NCBI GenBank assembly: GCA_030427245.1
Contig: JAUHXA010000012.1
Location: forward strand, 1-64,000
Reading direction: 5' to 3'
Origin: Bacteroidia bacterium
Lineage (GTDB): Bacteria > Bacteroidota > Bacteroidia > Chitinophagales > UBA2359
DNA length: 64,000 nucleotides
In this document: one piece after another, positions 43,707 to 53,358 of the stretch
Numbering within the stretch: the stretch's first letter is position 1
How the letters are laid out: each line of letters opens with the position of its first letter
The notes under the pieces: generated by a model
Seen by the model: only the letters and a program-made list of their open reading frames with translations
The model's database searches: none
What the model was told of the DNA's origin: nothing
Program-made: the position numbers and the translations under genes

Positions 43707-45344
43707 TCAGCCGTTCATTGATATTAAAAATTCTTCATTAGAGCGTGTGCCTCTCATATGATTGAGTAAAAAGTTCATTGCTTCCTCTGTGTTCATATCT
43801 GCAAAGTGATTACGGAGTATCCACATACGCTGCAATACGTCACGATCGAGAAGTAAATCTTCACGGCGGGTGCTGGAAGCAATTACATTTATGGCTGGAT
43901 AAACGCGTCGGTTGGAGAGTTTACGATCAAGCTGGAGCTCCATATTACCTGTTCCTTTAAACTCTTCAAAGATGACTTCATCCATTCGAGATCCCGTTTC
44001 AATCAATGCAGTAGCGAGAATCGTCAGTGAACCTCCATGCTCAATATTCCGAGCCGCACCGAAGAATTTTTTCGGTTTGTGGAGTGCATTGGCTTCAACA
44101 CCTCCTGAAAGAACCTTACCTGAAGCAGGTGCTACAGTATTGTAGGCTCGGGCAAGTCGGGTTATAGAATCCAATAGTATGACTACATCATGACCACATT
44201 CCACCAGTCGCTTGGCTTTTTGCAGTACAATGCTTGCCACTTTTACATGACGGTCAGCAGGTTCGTCAAAAGTAGAAGCAATTACTTCTGCATTTACACT
44301 TCTTTCCATATCCGTCACCTCTTCTGGTCGTTCATCAATCAATAGGATGATTAGATAGGCTTCTGGATGATTTTTGGCGATTGCATTGGCGATATCCTTC
44401 AATAAGAAAGTTTTACCTGTTTTTGGCTGAGCCACAATCAAACCCCTTTGCCCCTTACCTATAGGGGTAAATAGGTCAATGGTACGAGTAGAATACAGCG
44501 TAGGATCTGTTACCAAATCGAATTTTTCCATCGGGAAAAGTGGAGTCAGATAGTCAAAAGGAACTCTATCTCTCACTTCGTCAGGACGTTTTCCATTGAT
44601 TAGTTCTACCTTCAAGAGAGCAAAATACTTTTCGCCTTCTTTCGGAGGTCGAATCGCACCTCGCACAGTATCACCTGTTTTCAAACCAAAAAGCTTGATT
44701 TGTGAAGGGGAAACATAAATGTCGTCAGGAGAAGTAAGATAGTTGTAATCGGCAGAACGAAGGAATCCATACCCATCACTCATCATTTCTAAAACTCCTT
44801 CACCTTGAATAACGCCATCGAATTCAATATTGAAGGTTTCTTTTTTGTTATAGCGGTCCTCTCTACTGCCTCGATTGTCACGAGAGTCTTTATCCCTACT
44901 ATTTCTGGTTCTAGTGATGTCACGAGAGTCTCGTTCCCTAGAATCATTTCCTTCTCGATCTTTTACTTTATCAATTTTTCGTTCCTTCCGCTCTTTGCGT
45001 TCTTTCTTGGGGGGAACTACATTATTGTTATCCTCGTCAGTTTTTGGTTGGTCTTGCTGAACAGGTTCTTCTGTTTGAGGTTTGTTATCAGGATTTTTCT
45101 TTCTGAGATTGGTTTTGGCAGGAGTGCGAGTTTTTGGTTGTTTGTCGGTAAGCTCCACAGGTTCTTCTATGGGGACTTCGGTGACATCAACATTGGCAGG
45201 AGGGGAGATTTTGGCTTGTTTATCCAAAATTTTAAAGATTAAATCTTTTTTCGTTAATCTTTGATGACTATCGACCTGAAAACTCTCTGCAATATCTTTC
45301 AATTCGGGAACCAACATCTCATTCAGTTGCAGAATGTCGTACAT
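43707..45344 (-). CDS. rho: Transcription termination factor Rho with Bacteroidota N-terminal extension
   Basis: The first ~40 residues are the Rho N-terminal helix bundle ([18 protein letters not shown]...[11 protein letters not shown]). Residues ~45-170 form a charged, disordered insertion rich in Lys/Arg/Asp ([16 protein letters not shown]) that is absent from the E. coli protein but frequent in Bacteroidota. The cold-shock RNA-binding domain follows ([21 protein letters not shown]), then the ATPase with P loop [27 protein letters not shown] and the Q/R loops. It is a hexameric RNA helicase that ends transcription. Confidence 0.97.
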   Translation of the reverse strand: MYDILQLNEMLVPELKDIAESFQVDSHQRLTKKDLIFKILDKQAKISPPANVDVTEVPIEEPVELTDKQPKTRTPAKTNLRKKNPDNKPQTEEPVQQDQPKTDEDNNNVVPPKKERKERKERKIDKVKDREGNDSRERDSRDITRTRNSRDKDSRDNRGSREDRYNKKETFNIEFDGVIQGEGVLEMMSDGYGFLRSADYNYLTSPDDIYVSPSQIKLFGLKTGDTVRGAIRPPKEGEKYFALLKVELINGKRPDEVRDRVPFDYLTPLFPMEKFDLVTDPTLYSTRTIDLFTPIGKGQRGLIVAQPKTGKTFLLKDIANAIAKNHPEAYLIILLIDERPEEVTDMERSVNAEVIASTFDEPADRHVKVASIVLQKAKRLVECGHDVVILLDSITRLARAYNTVAPASGKVLSGGVEANALHKPKKFFGAARNIEHGGSLTILATALIETGSRMDEVIFEEFKGTGNMELQLDRKLSNRRVYPAINVIASSTRREDLLLDRDVLQRMWILRNHFADMNTEEAMNFLLNHMRGTRSNEEFLISMNG

Positions 45345-45854
45345 ACGGATATGATTTTAAACAATTGAAGTGAACATACTTGTTTGGTGTTAAGAAAAGG
45401 GGTTGAAAATTATTTAGAATATTGTTATTAAAGTTAAAATGATGATTATTTGTGATTAAAGTAGTATTGCTGTGTTGGATAAATGAACAATAGTGCGGTT
45501 GAAATATGTAAGGGGGCACTTGATGAAAGTAATTATCAAAAAACAAGATTTAAAATTATAAATACATTGGTTTGTAGGGATTTATAATTTTTATGGGTTG
45601 TTTTGTTTTTTGAATGATGATTTTACGCTGGAATCTACTGCAATATTACAGCAAGTTTTTGGAAATACCAATTAAAAACGGAATAAAGTTGGGTAATATT
45701 ATAATCAATGACATATTTCATGCCAAATAACTGCAATTATGTGTTTGACTGTATTATCTTTGTCCTTATTTTTTAACTTCTTGCTGAACAATTTAAAATT
45801 AAGATAGTTTTGATTTTATCTTATTTTACTCAATTTTTTATAAAACGTTTCAAA
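45345..45854. other. Intergenic region between divergent rho and yceI, with a -7 box
   Basis: This 510-base AT-rich gap has TATCTTTG at 45755-45762, a good -7 box about 90 bases before the YceI start; a -33 TTG is not clear. The remainder, 45345-45750, contains long A/T runs and no gene, hairpin or repeat I can support. Part of it is presumably the long 5' leader of rho. Confidence 0.45.
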
Positions 45855-46535
45855 ATGAAGAAATTTTTTGTTGTATTGATAATGGCTGCAAGTATGGCAG
45901 CATGTACCTCTGCTCCTGATGCTCCAAAAGCGGATGCAGAAGAGGCAAAGAAGATGGAGACTTCAACTCAAACTGGCAATGATTTGGCAGTGGATGTAGA
46001 ACAAAGTTCAGTTACATTTATAGGGACTAAACCTATTGGGCAGCACACAGGTGTTATCCAAATTTCTAAAGGCAGTACCATTTCTGTTGAGAATGGAGAG
46101 ATTACTGGTGGTAAGATTGATATGGATTTGACAAATTTTAAAATTACTGATGAGGAAATGGATGCTGAAAGTGCTGGAAAATTAACAGGACACCTTCAAA
46201 GTGACGATTTCTTTGATGTAGCGAATCATCCTACTGCCACTTTTGAAATCACTGGGGTGAAACCTTATACTGGTCAAGCGGCTGTGGAAGGTGAAGAAGA
46301 CAAAGCTGAAGGGGCAACGCATTTTGTATCGGGTAATTTGACGCTGAAAGGAGTGACTAAAAACATTTCTTTTCCTGCGACTTTGAAGGTTGTGGATCAG
46401 GCTGTCAAAGGTCGTGCTAATTTTAATATTGATCGTACTCAATGGGGTTTGGTGTATGGCAATGATAAATCTCTTGGGGATCGCTTTATTAATCCTCAGG
46501 TGAATATTCAATTGGAGATTACGACTGCGATGTGA
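45855..46535 (+). CDS. YceI-family lipoprotein
   Basis: ATG 45855 starts [21 protein letters not shown], a lipoprotein signal (lipobox Cys ~17). A YceI beta-barrel domain follows ([20 protein letters not shown]..., [54 protein letters not shown]). YceI proteins bind isoprenoid or lipid ligands in the periplasm. The upstream ATG at 45810 adds a non-signal-like segment and is unlikely. A clear terminator follows. Confidence 0.93.
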   Translation: MKKFFVVLIMAASMAACTSAPDAPKADAEEAKKMETSTQTGNDLAVDVEQSSVTFIGTKPIGQHTGVIQISKGSTISVENGEITGGKIDMDLTNFKITDEEMDAESAGKLTGHLQSDDFFDVANHPTATFEITGVKPYTGQAAVEGEEDKAEGATHFVSGNLTLKGVTKNISFPATLKVVDQAVKGRANFNIDRTQWGLVYGNDKSLGDRFINPQVNIQLEITTAM

Positions 46536-46565
46536 TTTGGTGATTGATTTTGATATTGATATTGG

Positions 46566-46604
46566 AAAAAAAGACAGCCTTGTGAAAGTGGGGCTGTCTT
46601 TTTT
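46566..46604 (+). terminator. Intrinsic terminator of the yceI gene
   Basis: AAAAAGACAGCC (46568-46579) and GGCTGTCTTTTT (46592-46603) form a perfect 12-bp stem around a 12-base loop, ending in a T tract on the plus strand, 33 bases after the YceI stop. The A-tract on the left arm would let it act on the minus strand as well. Confidence 0.85.
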
Positions 46605-46628
46605 GTGTGTGGGCATATTTTGAAGGTA

Positions 46629-47081
46629 TTACAAAACGTGGTAGAAACCACGCCAACTACAGTTTTCTCTTAGAGATTTTGAACTGTGTGGGATAGTCTT
46701 GTTTTCGATTGTGTGGTGTCCGCCTTTCATAGTATTTAGATTTGCGATATAGGTGTTGGACTTTTCGGAGAAAGAGGATAACTTCTTTTTGGGCGGAGTC
46801 CTTCCTCTTTTTTTTAGGTGGGCGGCTTTGTTGATTGCCCAAATGAATGCTACTCCTACTGAACCAAATAATAGGATAAATGTTATGGTTTCAACTGTTT
46901 CATTTAGGGCTAAATTTTTAACATAGGATGCCCCTAAAAGGCTGAAGAAAATTAATCCCATACAGGAAATAAGGACTAAAGCATAGGCAGTAAAACTTAA
47001 TGAACTCTGTCTGTTTATTAAAGTTTTAGACCTTTGTTGAGTAGTAGAAATATTTGTTGGGGGAGTAGCGTCTGTATTCAT
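46629..47081 (-). CDS. Small two-helix membrane protein with a variable C-terminal tail
   Basis: Residues ~28-90 contain two membrane helices (FTAYALVLISCMGLIFFSLLGASYV and ETITFILLFGSVGVAFIWAI) that align with the protein encoded at 47172-47417, so the two are paralogues. After ~residue 92 the chain becomes basic and low-complexity (KKRGRTPPKKK...HHTIENK...SWRGFYHVL). That part ends in a CGTGGT/ACCACG hairpin and looks like translation running into intergenic sequence after loss of an original stop. Function unknown. Confidence 0.55.
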   Translation of the reverse strand: MNTDATPPTNISTTQQRSKTLINRQSSLSFTAYALVLISCMGLIFFSLLGASYVKNLALNETVETITFILLFGSVGVAFIWAINKAAHLKKRGRTPPKKKLSSFSEKSNTYIANLNTMKGGHHTIENKTIPHSSKSLRENCSWRGFYHVL

Positions 47082-47171
47082 GATTGTAAGTGTTTAATGA
47101 CTGCTTGAGATTAATTGAAATTTCTTGTCTAAAGCAGTAGGAGGTAAGAAAAATTGAATATTGAGTTTCTG

Positions 47172-47417
47172 TTATTGTATCTCTTGATGTTCTTCATTTC
47201 GAGAGATAACTATACTTACTATCCAAATAAAAACTCCACTACCTAAGCCAAATATTAGGCAGAAGGTCAGAATTTCGAAGAATTTACCAAGTTGTAATTG
47301 CTTGACATAAAATGTTCCGAAAAGACTGACAGCAATCAAAGCATTATAAGTAAGTACACATGTTATGTATGCTATAAAATTCGTTTCATAGCTTTCTTTT
47401 GTTGTGTTTGTGTTCAT
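47172..47417 (-). CDS. Small two-helix membrane protein (paralogue of the 46629-47081 gene)
   Basis: The 81 residues carry two membrane helices, AYITCVLTYNALIAVSLFGTFYV and FFEILTFCLIFGLGSGVFIWIVSIV, matching the neighbour around YVK and the -EILTF-LIFG-- block. A short polar N-terminus MNTNTTKESYET parallels MNTDATPP in the neighbour. The pair is a tandem duplication 90 bp apart. No family is recognised. Confidence 0.65.
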   Translation of the reverse strand: MNTNTTKESYETNFIAYITCVLTYNALIAVSLFGTFYVKQLQLGKFFEILTFCLIFGLGSGVFIWIVSIVISRNEEHQEIQ

Positions 47418-47488
47418 GATTGTTGATTTTGTAGCTGTGCAATACTAAAGCATATTACACAGCAATGTTTAAAAAATATAAATAATAC

Positions 47489-48280
47489 TTATATGGGTGT
47501 GTTATCAGTAAAAAAGTCTATATTCCCTCGAACCATTTTCATGATAAATTTCATGGGGTTTTTAAGCAAGTGTATGCCATGACTCACTACCCATATTCCA
47601 ATGAAAACGACTAGAACAGTTACCGAAAGTTTTATAAATCTATTTAGCCATTTATACTTTTCACAGCATTTTTTAAACCAATCTATTTTTTTATCTAATT
47701 GAAACAGTTCATAAAGAGTAGAAACTTTGTTGTCGAGTATATGGTAAGTAAACGAAACTATCTCTTTGGATTTTCTAAATATGTATAGTTTTTTTATTTT
47801 GGTAAAACAAGTGCCTGTCAAAATCAATATGGTGTTTAGGTAAGTGAGTTCGTTTTTGATTTTGTCAAAAAACTCTAAAATCTTACCAAGATTTTCTCCA
47901 AAAAAACCTTCCCCCTCTTGCTCTGCTATCATTTTTTCAGCTTCTTCTTCAAATTCATCCATTTTTTCTTCTTGTTGAGTTAAAACCTCGTTTTTTGCTT
48001 TGAGCTGATTTTCAGCATACAACATGACCCAGTTCCAATTTCTAATCAAATTTGGGGAGAAGTTGCCTTTGTTTTTTTCTAATTCAATATTCAATAATGG
48101 TTCATAAAAGTCAAAAGAGTCAATCAATACTCGAAAATTCTCAAAGCGATTCAAGCGTTTGATTAACTTTTTACGTCCATTGTGTCGTTTTAGATGCTTG
48201 CCATATTTATTAAGGGCAAAACTTACATCTTCGACAATATTTTGAATGTTAATGGTTTCTGTTAGCTCTAAAGTTTTCAT
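47489..48280 (-). CDS. Hypothetical coiled-coil protein with one C-terminal membrane helix
   Basis: I do not recognise the family. The 263 residues show helical segments, an acidic coiled coil at ~95-128 (KNEVLTQQEEKMDEFEEEAEKMIAEQ), two adjacent Cys at ~205 (WFKKCCEKYK), and a single transmembrane helix at ~218-240 (KLSVTVLVVFIGIWVVSHGI). It begins 30 bp downstream of the gene ending at 48311, so the two are likely co-transcribed. Confidence 0.6.
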   Translation of the reverse strand: MKTLELTETINIQNIVEDVSFALNKYGKHLKRHNGRKKLIKRLNRFENFRVLIDSFDFYEPLLNIELEKNKGNFSPNLIRNWNWVMLYAENQLKAKNEVLTQQEEKMDEFEEEAEKMIAEQEGEGFFGENLGKILEFFDKIKNELTYLNTILILTGTCFTKIKKLYIFRKSKEIVSFTYHILDNKVSTLYELFQLDKKIDWFKKCCEKYKWLNRFIKLSVTVLVVFIGIWVVSHGIHLLKNPMKFIMKMVRGNIDFFTDNTPI

Positions 48281-48310
48281 TTTGTATGTTTATTTAAAGG
48301 TTATCTAATT

Positions 48311-48868
48311 TTATAGAATTGCAGCTATTCTTTGTATCTGTTTAGAAATTCTAATAACTCCTTTTTTCGCCCCTTGAATAATTGGGGCAAATATTTTTTT
48401 TGGGGTTTGTTTTTGTTGGTATTCTAATTTTCTGAGATACCTTTCCTTGACGTATCGGAATTCTCTGGTGCTTCTTCCCTTGGCAAATTCCAAGCGCTTC
48501 ACCCAAACGCTACTGTCCTTTGGCAAAACCTCTGGTTGCAGAATGTCTTGGATAATTTCTGTATTTTCGCCTGATAATCGTACAGAATCGTGAAAGGCAA
48601 ATACTCCTACGAATTTCATTTCGTAGTCTTGTTCGATTAATTTTTGGAGGAATAGGTAGGTATTAAGTAAGTTGGTAGCCTTTTTGCTTGATAAGAATTG
48701 TGAAAGGAAGGTATAATCTGCCTCGGCTAATTTTTTCTCAATATCTTTATCATCTAATGATCCAACTATCCAACCTTCGTCTAAGAAGATTTGCGCTCGT
48801 TTTGTATCTCGCTCATTTAGTAAGATGAGATTTTTAATTCTGGTTTTTTTATATTTGAGAGCTATCAT
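48311..48868 (-). CDS. Hypothetical basic protein
   Basis: ATG 48868 (MIALKYKKTRIKNLILLN) is preferred to ATG 48919, which adds 17 residues reading through an AT-rich promoter-like stretch. The protein has 185 residues, helical with a basic C-terminus (YVKERYLRKLEYQQKQTPKK...). No motif is recognised. It is upstream of the coiled-coil membrane protein in the same direction and 220 bp after the end of the TIR gene. Confidence 0.55.
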   Translation of the reverse strand: MIALKYKKTRIKNLILLNERDTKRAQIFLDEGWIVGSLDDKDIEKKLAEADYTFLSQFLSSKKATNLLNTYLFLQKLIEQDYEMKFVGVFAFHDSVRLSGENTEIIQDILQPEVLPKDSSVWVKRLEFAKGRSTREFRYVKERYLRKLEYQQKQTPKKIFAPIIQGAKKGVIRISKQIQRIAAIL

Positions 48869-49087
48869 AATATTGTATTTTAAAAGTTGTATTAAGCCGT
48901 TAAAAGCTACACTTATCATAATACAATATCACGCCAAGATTATTAATAATTGATTAATAGGGGGTTATGGTTTTGAGCAAAAAGGTTTATCCAATAGAAT
49001 TTCGGATTTGTTTTGGAAGAGAGGAGATTTTTTCGGGTATGGGATAGCAGGTGTTCGTATGGTTAGTTCTTTTGAGGACGATAGTAC

Positions 49088-50410
49088 TTATTTAATTCTA
49101 AGGAGCTCCTTCAGTTTGAATATTGCTTTTGGTACTTGTTTAGGTTTAAGAATACCTTTATTTGGGAAAGGATTATAATTAGACAATTTTTTTGTATTCT
49201 TGTTTAGTTTTTTGTCTTTCCAATCTCCCCAGCCTATTATTAGCGGAAAAATGGTCTTGCCTACTAAATTTGAATGTTGTAACCAATTTTGAATTTCTTT
49301 ATTCAGAAAAAAATGAATGCTGATATAGCATATAATAATGTCACTGTTTTTGATGTGTTGTAATGTCTGTTTCTCTCTGTTTGTACCCATCTGAATGTCA
49401 TCTTCATTCCAAATTCTTAGATGATGTGTATTTCTCAAATCATTTAAATGTTTTTTAAAATGTTTCATTGCTTTTTTATCCTCATCTGCATATAATTCTA
49501 CAATTCTAGGTGAATTGTCATAATTCAAAGATAATAACTGTTTTTTTTGTTCTTCTAAATCCATACGGATATTCTCTATCGAATTTAAAAACAAATCAAT
49601 ATTATCATCATGCAAATTGTTTATATTCCATAATAAATTGTAAAAATCACACCATTGAGGAATATCGCAATGCTGCTCAATAAGAAAGATAGAAGGACGT
49701 ATTTTACTTGTTGTATGATTTAAAAAATCCTCATAGTCAGAATTTAGAAGATTGCCTTTCGTCTTACCCTCTAAATCAATGAACTGATATATATTGGAGA
49801 CAGAAGCATCAATCATTTCTGATGTTTCAGAGCAGTATCCTAGTGCCAAGTTATTAATCCCTAAAAATTTTCTCAAAATAATAGACATTAAATTTCCTTG
49901 TTCTTCTACTTTATTTAAAAAAACCTCTATTTCAGATGCAGCTTTTAATATAACCGAGGGAGAATCAAAAACAAATTTCGGATTGAAGGAAATATACCAT
50001 AATAATTTTTGCTTAATGATTCTGTAAGCATTTCGTAATCTTACTCTCTTGTTATCTTGATTCCATGTAGAGCCTTCTTTTTCTTCATGTAAATCCCATA
50101 GAATTTCTGCTTGGGTTTTAAGTATTGGTTTGTTAATGACTTGTGTATATTTTCCGTGAAGCTCAATCTGTTCTAAAAATACTTTGGAGCGGATAAAAAA
50201 ATCATCAGATTCTATGGATTGGAAGATAGCGTCATATTCTGTTTTTGTATCTTCCACTATTTCTCTTAGAATATAGAGATTTGCAAGGTCTGTTCCTAAA
50301 AGATTATTTGCTTCTATAATTTCTGAATCAAATAAATCTTCTTCTTCAATTTTTTCAAAATTGTGTACTGCATAAAGCTGTATCATCTGTTTATATAGGC
50401 TTGGAAACAT
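49088..50410 (-). CDS. TIR-domain protein, last gene of the signalling operon
   Basis: Residues ~1-300 are helical and unrecognised. Residues ~301-440 fit a TIR domain: the opening strand RIVELYADEDKKAMKHFKKHL, the BB-loop region RIWNEDDIQMGTNREKQ, SDIIICYISIHFFLNKEIQNW with a candidate catalytic Glu (KE, ~372), and a final strand IFPLIIGWGDWKDK. Bacterial TIR domains are often NADases used to kill infected cells or make signal nucleotides; others only bind partners. It starts 22 bp after the receiver-ATPase gene, so it is probably its effector. Activity is unproven. Confidence 0.75.
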   Translation of the reverse strand: MFPSLYKQMIQLYAVHNFEKIEEEDLFDSEIIEANNLLGTDLANLYILREIVEDTKTEYDAIFQSIESDDFFIRSKVFLEQIELHGKYTQVINKPILKTQAEILWDLHEEKEGSTWNQDNKRVRLRNAYRIIKQKLLWYISFNPKFVFDSPSVILKAASEIEVFLNKVEEQGNLMSIILRKFLGINNLALGYCSETSEMIDASVSNIYQFIDLEGKTKGNLLNSDYEDFLNHTTSKIRPSIFLIEQHCDIPQWCDFYNLLWNINNLHDDNIDLFLNSIENIRMDLEEQKKQLLSLNYDNSPRIVELYADEDKKAMKHFKKHLNDLRNTHHLRIWNEDDIQMGTNREKQTLQHIKNSDIIICYISIHFFLNKEIQNWLQHSNLVGKTIFPLIIGWGDWKDKKLNKNTKKLSNYNPFPNKGILKPKQVPKAIFKLKELLRIK

Positions 50411-50432
50411 AGAATGGATGGTGTTTAAAATA

Positions 50433-52316
50433 TTACAATGCTGTGCGCATTTGGCTTTTTAATTGGATTAACTCATCTTCCAATTGTCTATTTTTATAAT
50501 TCATTCTTTGAAGTTGTTCAATAAGAATTTCTTCCCTTAAAGCTGTTCGTCTATACTTTCGAGCCTCTTCAAAACTTTCAATCTTCTTCAACTCATTTTC
50601 TTTTTTTCTTAATCTCATTCCTTCTGCAATAGTAATTGTACTCAATTGCTTTTTTTCTTTTAGTGCGTCGATTTCTTTCTTTAGCGGTTTTTTCAGCATC
50701 CAAATCCTCGCTAAATCCATATAAGCCCATTCCTTATCTTCTATTCCAAAAGCAGTATCATAAAGCCTTTGTGTGGTGTACCCTATAAAATCTTCCTCAA
50801 ATTGTTTTAAAGTGATTTTCTCACCCTCTTTTTCTAACCTAGATATTTCTTTCTCCAAGCATCCCATTACCACCAATGGACTATGCGAATTCAAAAAAAA
50901 CTGCACATTCTTAAAATGTTTCCGCAACAAAGGCACTATCTTCTGCTGCCAAGAAGGATGCAAATGACTATCTATTTCATCAATAAATACAATGCCATCC
51001 GATTTGCTTGCATCCTCCGTTTCTGCAATTTTATTTTTTAACTCTAAATATTGATAAATCAAACCAAAAATCACCATTACAGAAAGAGTACCCTGAGAAG
51101 CATCTTGAAGCTTAATTATTTCATAATTGGTAAAGGAAGACTTAACATAGATATTGTTGTCTTGTTTTTTCGCTTTTCCTACTTTCACAAATTCAAAACT
51201 ATCATCGCCTATTAGTTCGCAATATACTTCCTTCAATACCCTAAAAATGGGATGCTTTCCCTTAGTTCTTCTATAATATCCACAGAGTAAATTTAACAGG
51301 TGAAGAACTGTATTGTTAAAGGGGCGTTTTTTGATATAAGCCTTTGCACTATTTCCAATAATATCTTCTTGAATATCCATAGGCAACTGTTTACGTCCTT
51401 TGTCAAAAGTTCGCACATCGGGAATTGCCAAAATCGGAATTTTTGGAGTAGCAGAATTGAAGAAGGCTTTACTTTGGTCAATCAAAATAGGTTCTTCTTC
51501 TCCATTTTCTACTTCAATCTTGATACTTGCCTTGATTTCACGAGGATCTAAGCCTTCAGTAATTTTTGTCGGAATGTTAAAGAATTGAAGAGCATAGTTA
51601 CCGTCACACATCAACGCTAATAAGATGCGACTCAGAAAGGTTTTACCAAAACCATTATTTCCTAATAAAATGTTGATATTGGGTTGAGGTTGCCACTCTA
51701 CCTCTTCAAAGGACACTAAATTCTCAATGTATATACCATTGATGCATAGTTTTTGTTTGAGGAGTTGTTTGTACTCTAAGTCTTTTCTTTTTTGTCGATA
51801 AGGGAAAGCAAAGCGAGATAAATTGCTTTGCTCATATGCCGTAATGAGTTTATTTAGAATATCAGTATCCATAGTTTTTTTTTGGTATTCTTTTTCAAGG
51901 AAAGGAATACCATTTCTAATTTCGTCGTTTATTTCTTGTTGAAAAAATTGCATACTCTTTTTACTGATGTAGGAGTTAGCCCCAATTTCAAGCACTTTTG
52001 TAGTGCTTAAAGAATAAGCTGAAAGAATAACAATAGGAAGTAAAACCTTGTCTTTTCTTAATTTTTGTATGAATTTTGTTCTGGCTTGACTTTCATTAAT
52101 AATTATTTCATTTGTTAAGTCATGTTTTCCATCTTGATTATTCAAAACAAAATCAACAGTTAGTAAGTCATAATTGTTGACTTTCAATAAACTAATTGCT
52201 TCATCCTCAGTAACTGCTTGGTCAATTTCTATTTCATTTCTAATAAGATTCCTTCGAATTTTTGATACAAATATAGCATCATTCTCCAACATCAATATTC
52301 TTCGTTTCTCACTCAT
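50433..52316 (-). CDS. Receiver domain fused to an SMC/ABC-type ATPase
   Basis: Residues 1-~130 form a response-regulator receiver: acidic pocket EN-D at 11-13, phosphoacceptor Asp55 in LLTVDF, and Lys119 in SYISKKS. Residues ~185-510 are an AAA_21/OLD-like ATPase: Walker A GNNGFGKT (219-226), signature DASQGT (405-410), Walker B VFIDEID (~443-449) and NSHSPLVV. The C-terminus (~545-627) is coiled coil. Such ATPases are usually paired with nucleases or toxins in anti-phage systems (PtuA, GajA, RloA); direct control by phosphorylation would be unusual. The TIR gene lies 22 bp downstream. Confidence 0.85.
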   Translation of the reverse strand: MSEKRRILMLENDAIFVSKIRRNLIRNEIEIDQAVTEDEAISLLKVNNYDLLTVDFVLNNQDGKHDLTNEIIINESQARTKFIQKLRKDKVLLPIVILSAYSLSTTKVLEIGANSYISKKSMQFFQQEINDEIRNGIPFLEKEYQKKTMDTDILNKLITAYEQSNLSRFAFPYRQKRKDLEYKQLLKQKLCINGIYIENLVSFEEVEWQPQPNINILLGNNGFGKTFLSRILLALMCDGNYALQFFNIPTKITEGLDPREIKASIKIEVENGEEEPILIDQSKAFFNSATPKIPILAIPDVRTFDKGRKQLPMDIQEDIIGNSAKAYIKKRPFNNTVLHLLNLLCGYYRRTKGKHPIFRVLKEVYCELIGDDSFEFVKVGKAKKQDNNIYVKSSFTNYEIIKLQDASQGTLSVMVIFGLIYQYLELKNKIAETEDASKSDGIVFIDEIDSHLHPSWQQKIVPLLRKHFKNVQFFLNSHSPLVVMGCLEKEISRLEKEGEKITLKQFEEDFIGYTTQRLYDTAFGIEDKEWAYMDLARIWMLKKPLKKEIDALKEKKQLSTITIAEGMRLRKKENELKKIESFEEARKYRRTALREEILIEQLQRMNYKNRQLEDELIQLKSQMRTAL

Positions 52317-52339
52317 GTCTAATTGTGGTTAAAGCGATT

Positions 52340-53332
52340 TTATTTACAAATGGTGTCGTATTTCTCAATAATAACATAATATTCTTGTACCAATTCTCGA
52401 TTGTTTTTCCAGTAAGTTTTAATCAAACTTCTTAAGTTGTCTGAATTCCAATTAGCATTGATTTCTCGTGCAATAATGCTTTTTCCTTTTTTGGTATTTA
52501 ATCCTTCTGCAATCAATGTAAGGATTCGCATAATTTCTTTTGTTTCATTATCTTTTATGGAATCATTTTCCCTTTTAGCAAAAACTTTCAATTCTTCTGT
52601 CAAGCAATCCATGTCTACTTGTTCTTTGTCTGAAATTAAAGCTTCCAAAGTCATTCTTTCAACATCTGATTTCAGGTGACGTATGTTGCCACCCCAATGA
52701 TAATTCTTGATTAGTTGTAATACATCTTTTGTAAAAGCATTCTCAGCATCTCCATTAATAAAATAGTTAACTAATGGTATGATATCTTCTCTTCGTGCTC
52801 TCAATGGAGGTAAATGAATTTCTATTCCCTTTTTGAGACGATAGAACAAATCTTCTAAAAAAAAGCCGTTTGCTACTTCTTTCTTCAAATCTTTATTGGT
52901 AGCAACTATTATCAATACATCCAGTTTTTTGTAGTGGTTTTCTCCTAACCTTCTCACTTTGTATGAGTCCAAAAACCGAAGTAAAAGTCTTTGGGTATTA
53001 GCACTAATTTTTCCGATTTCATCCAAAAAAAGAATCCCTCCATTTGCAGCTTCAAAAAGCCCCTCACAGTCTTCTGTAGCTCCTGTGTATGACCCTTTTT
53101 TGTGTCCAAATAAGACACTTTCCATCAGGGTTTCTTGAATCTCGCCAAAATGTACTTCTATAAATGGTTTGTCCTTCCTCTTTCCTTCTTGATGGTAATA
53201 CTTTGCCACTACTTCTTTTCCCGTACCAGTTTCTCCACTAATGAACAAATTAACCCTATCTAAAGCCGCTAGCTTTTTTAACTTTTGTTTTATAACTATT
53301 AAATCTTTGTTTATGGTAATAAATTGATGCAT
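52340..53332 (-). CDS. Sigma54 activator AAA+ module without receiver
   Basis: The 330 residues contain the sigma54-interaction AAA+ domain: Walker A GETGTGKE, the sigma54 contact loop GSYTGA (variant of GAFTGA), Walker B ILFLDEIGK, an arginine-rich RARREDI region, and a C-terminal helical part (NANWNSDNLRSLIKTYWKNN) in place of a classic Fis helix-turn-helix. It matches residues 151-492 of the full-length neighbour (53769-55247), starting exactly where that protein's receiver-linker ends. It would act on RNA polymerase-sigma54 together with the lone receiver encoded just upstream. Confidence 0.9.
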   Translation of the reverse strand: MHQFITINKDLIVIKQKLKKLAALDRVNLFISGETGTGKEVVAKYYHQEGKRKDKPFIEVHFGEIQETLMESVLFGHKKGSYTGATEDCEGLFEAANGGILFLDEIGKISANTQRLLLRFLDSYKVRRLGENHYKKLDVLIIVATNKDLKKEVANGFFLEDLFYRLKKGIEIHLPPLRARREDIIPLVNYFINGDAENAFTKDVLQLIKNYHWGGNIRHLKSDVERMTLEALISDKEQVDMDCLTEELKVFAKRENDSIKDNETKEIMRILTLIAEGLNTKKGKSIIAREINANWNSDNLRSLIKTYWKNNRELVQEYYVIIEKYDTICK

Positions 53333-53358
53333 TTCTTTAGGTATTTGATTTCTTTGGG

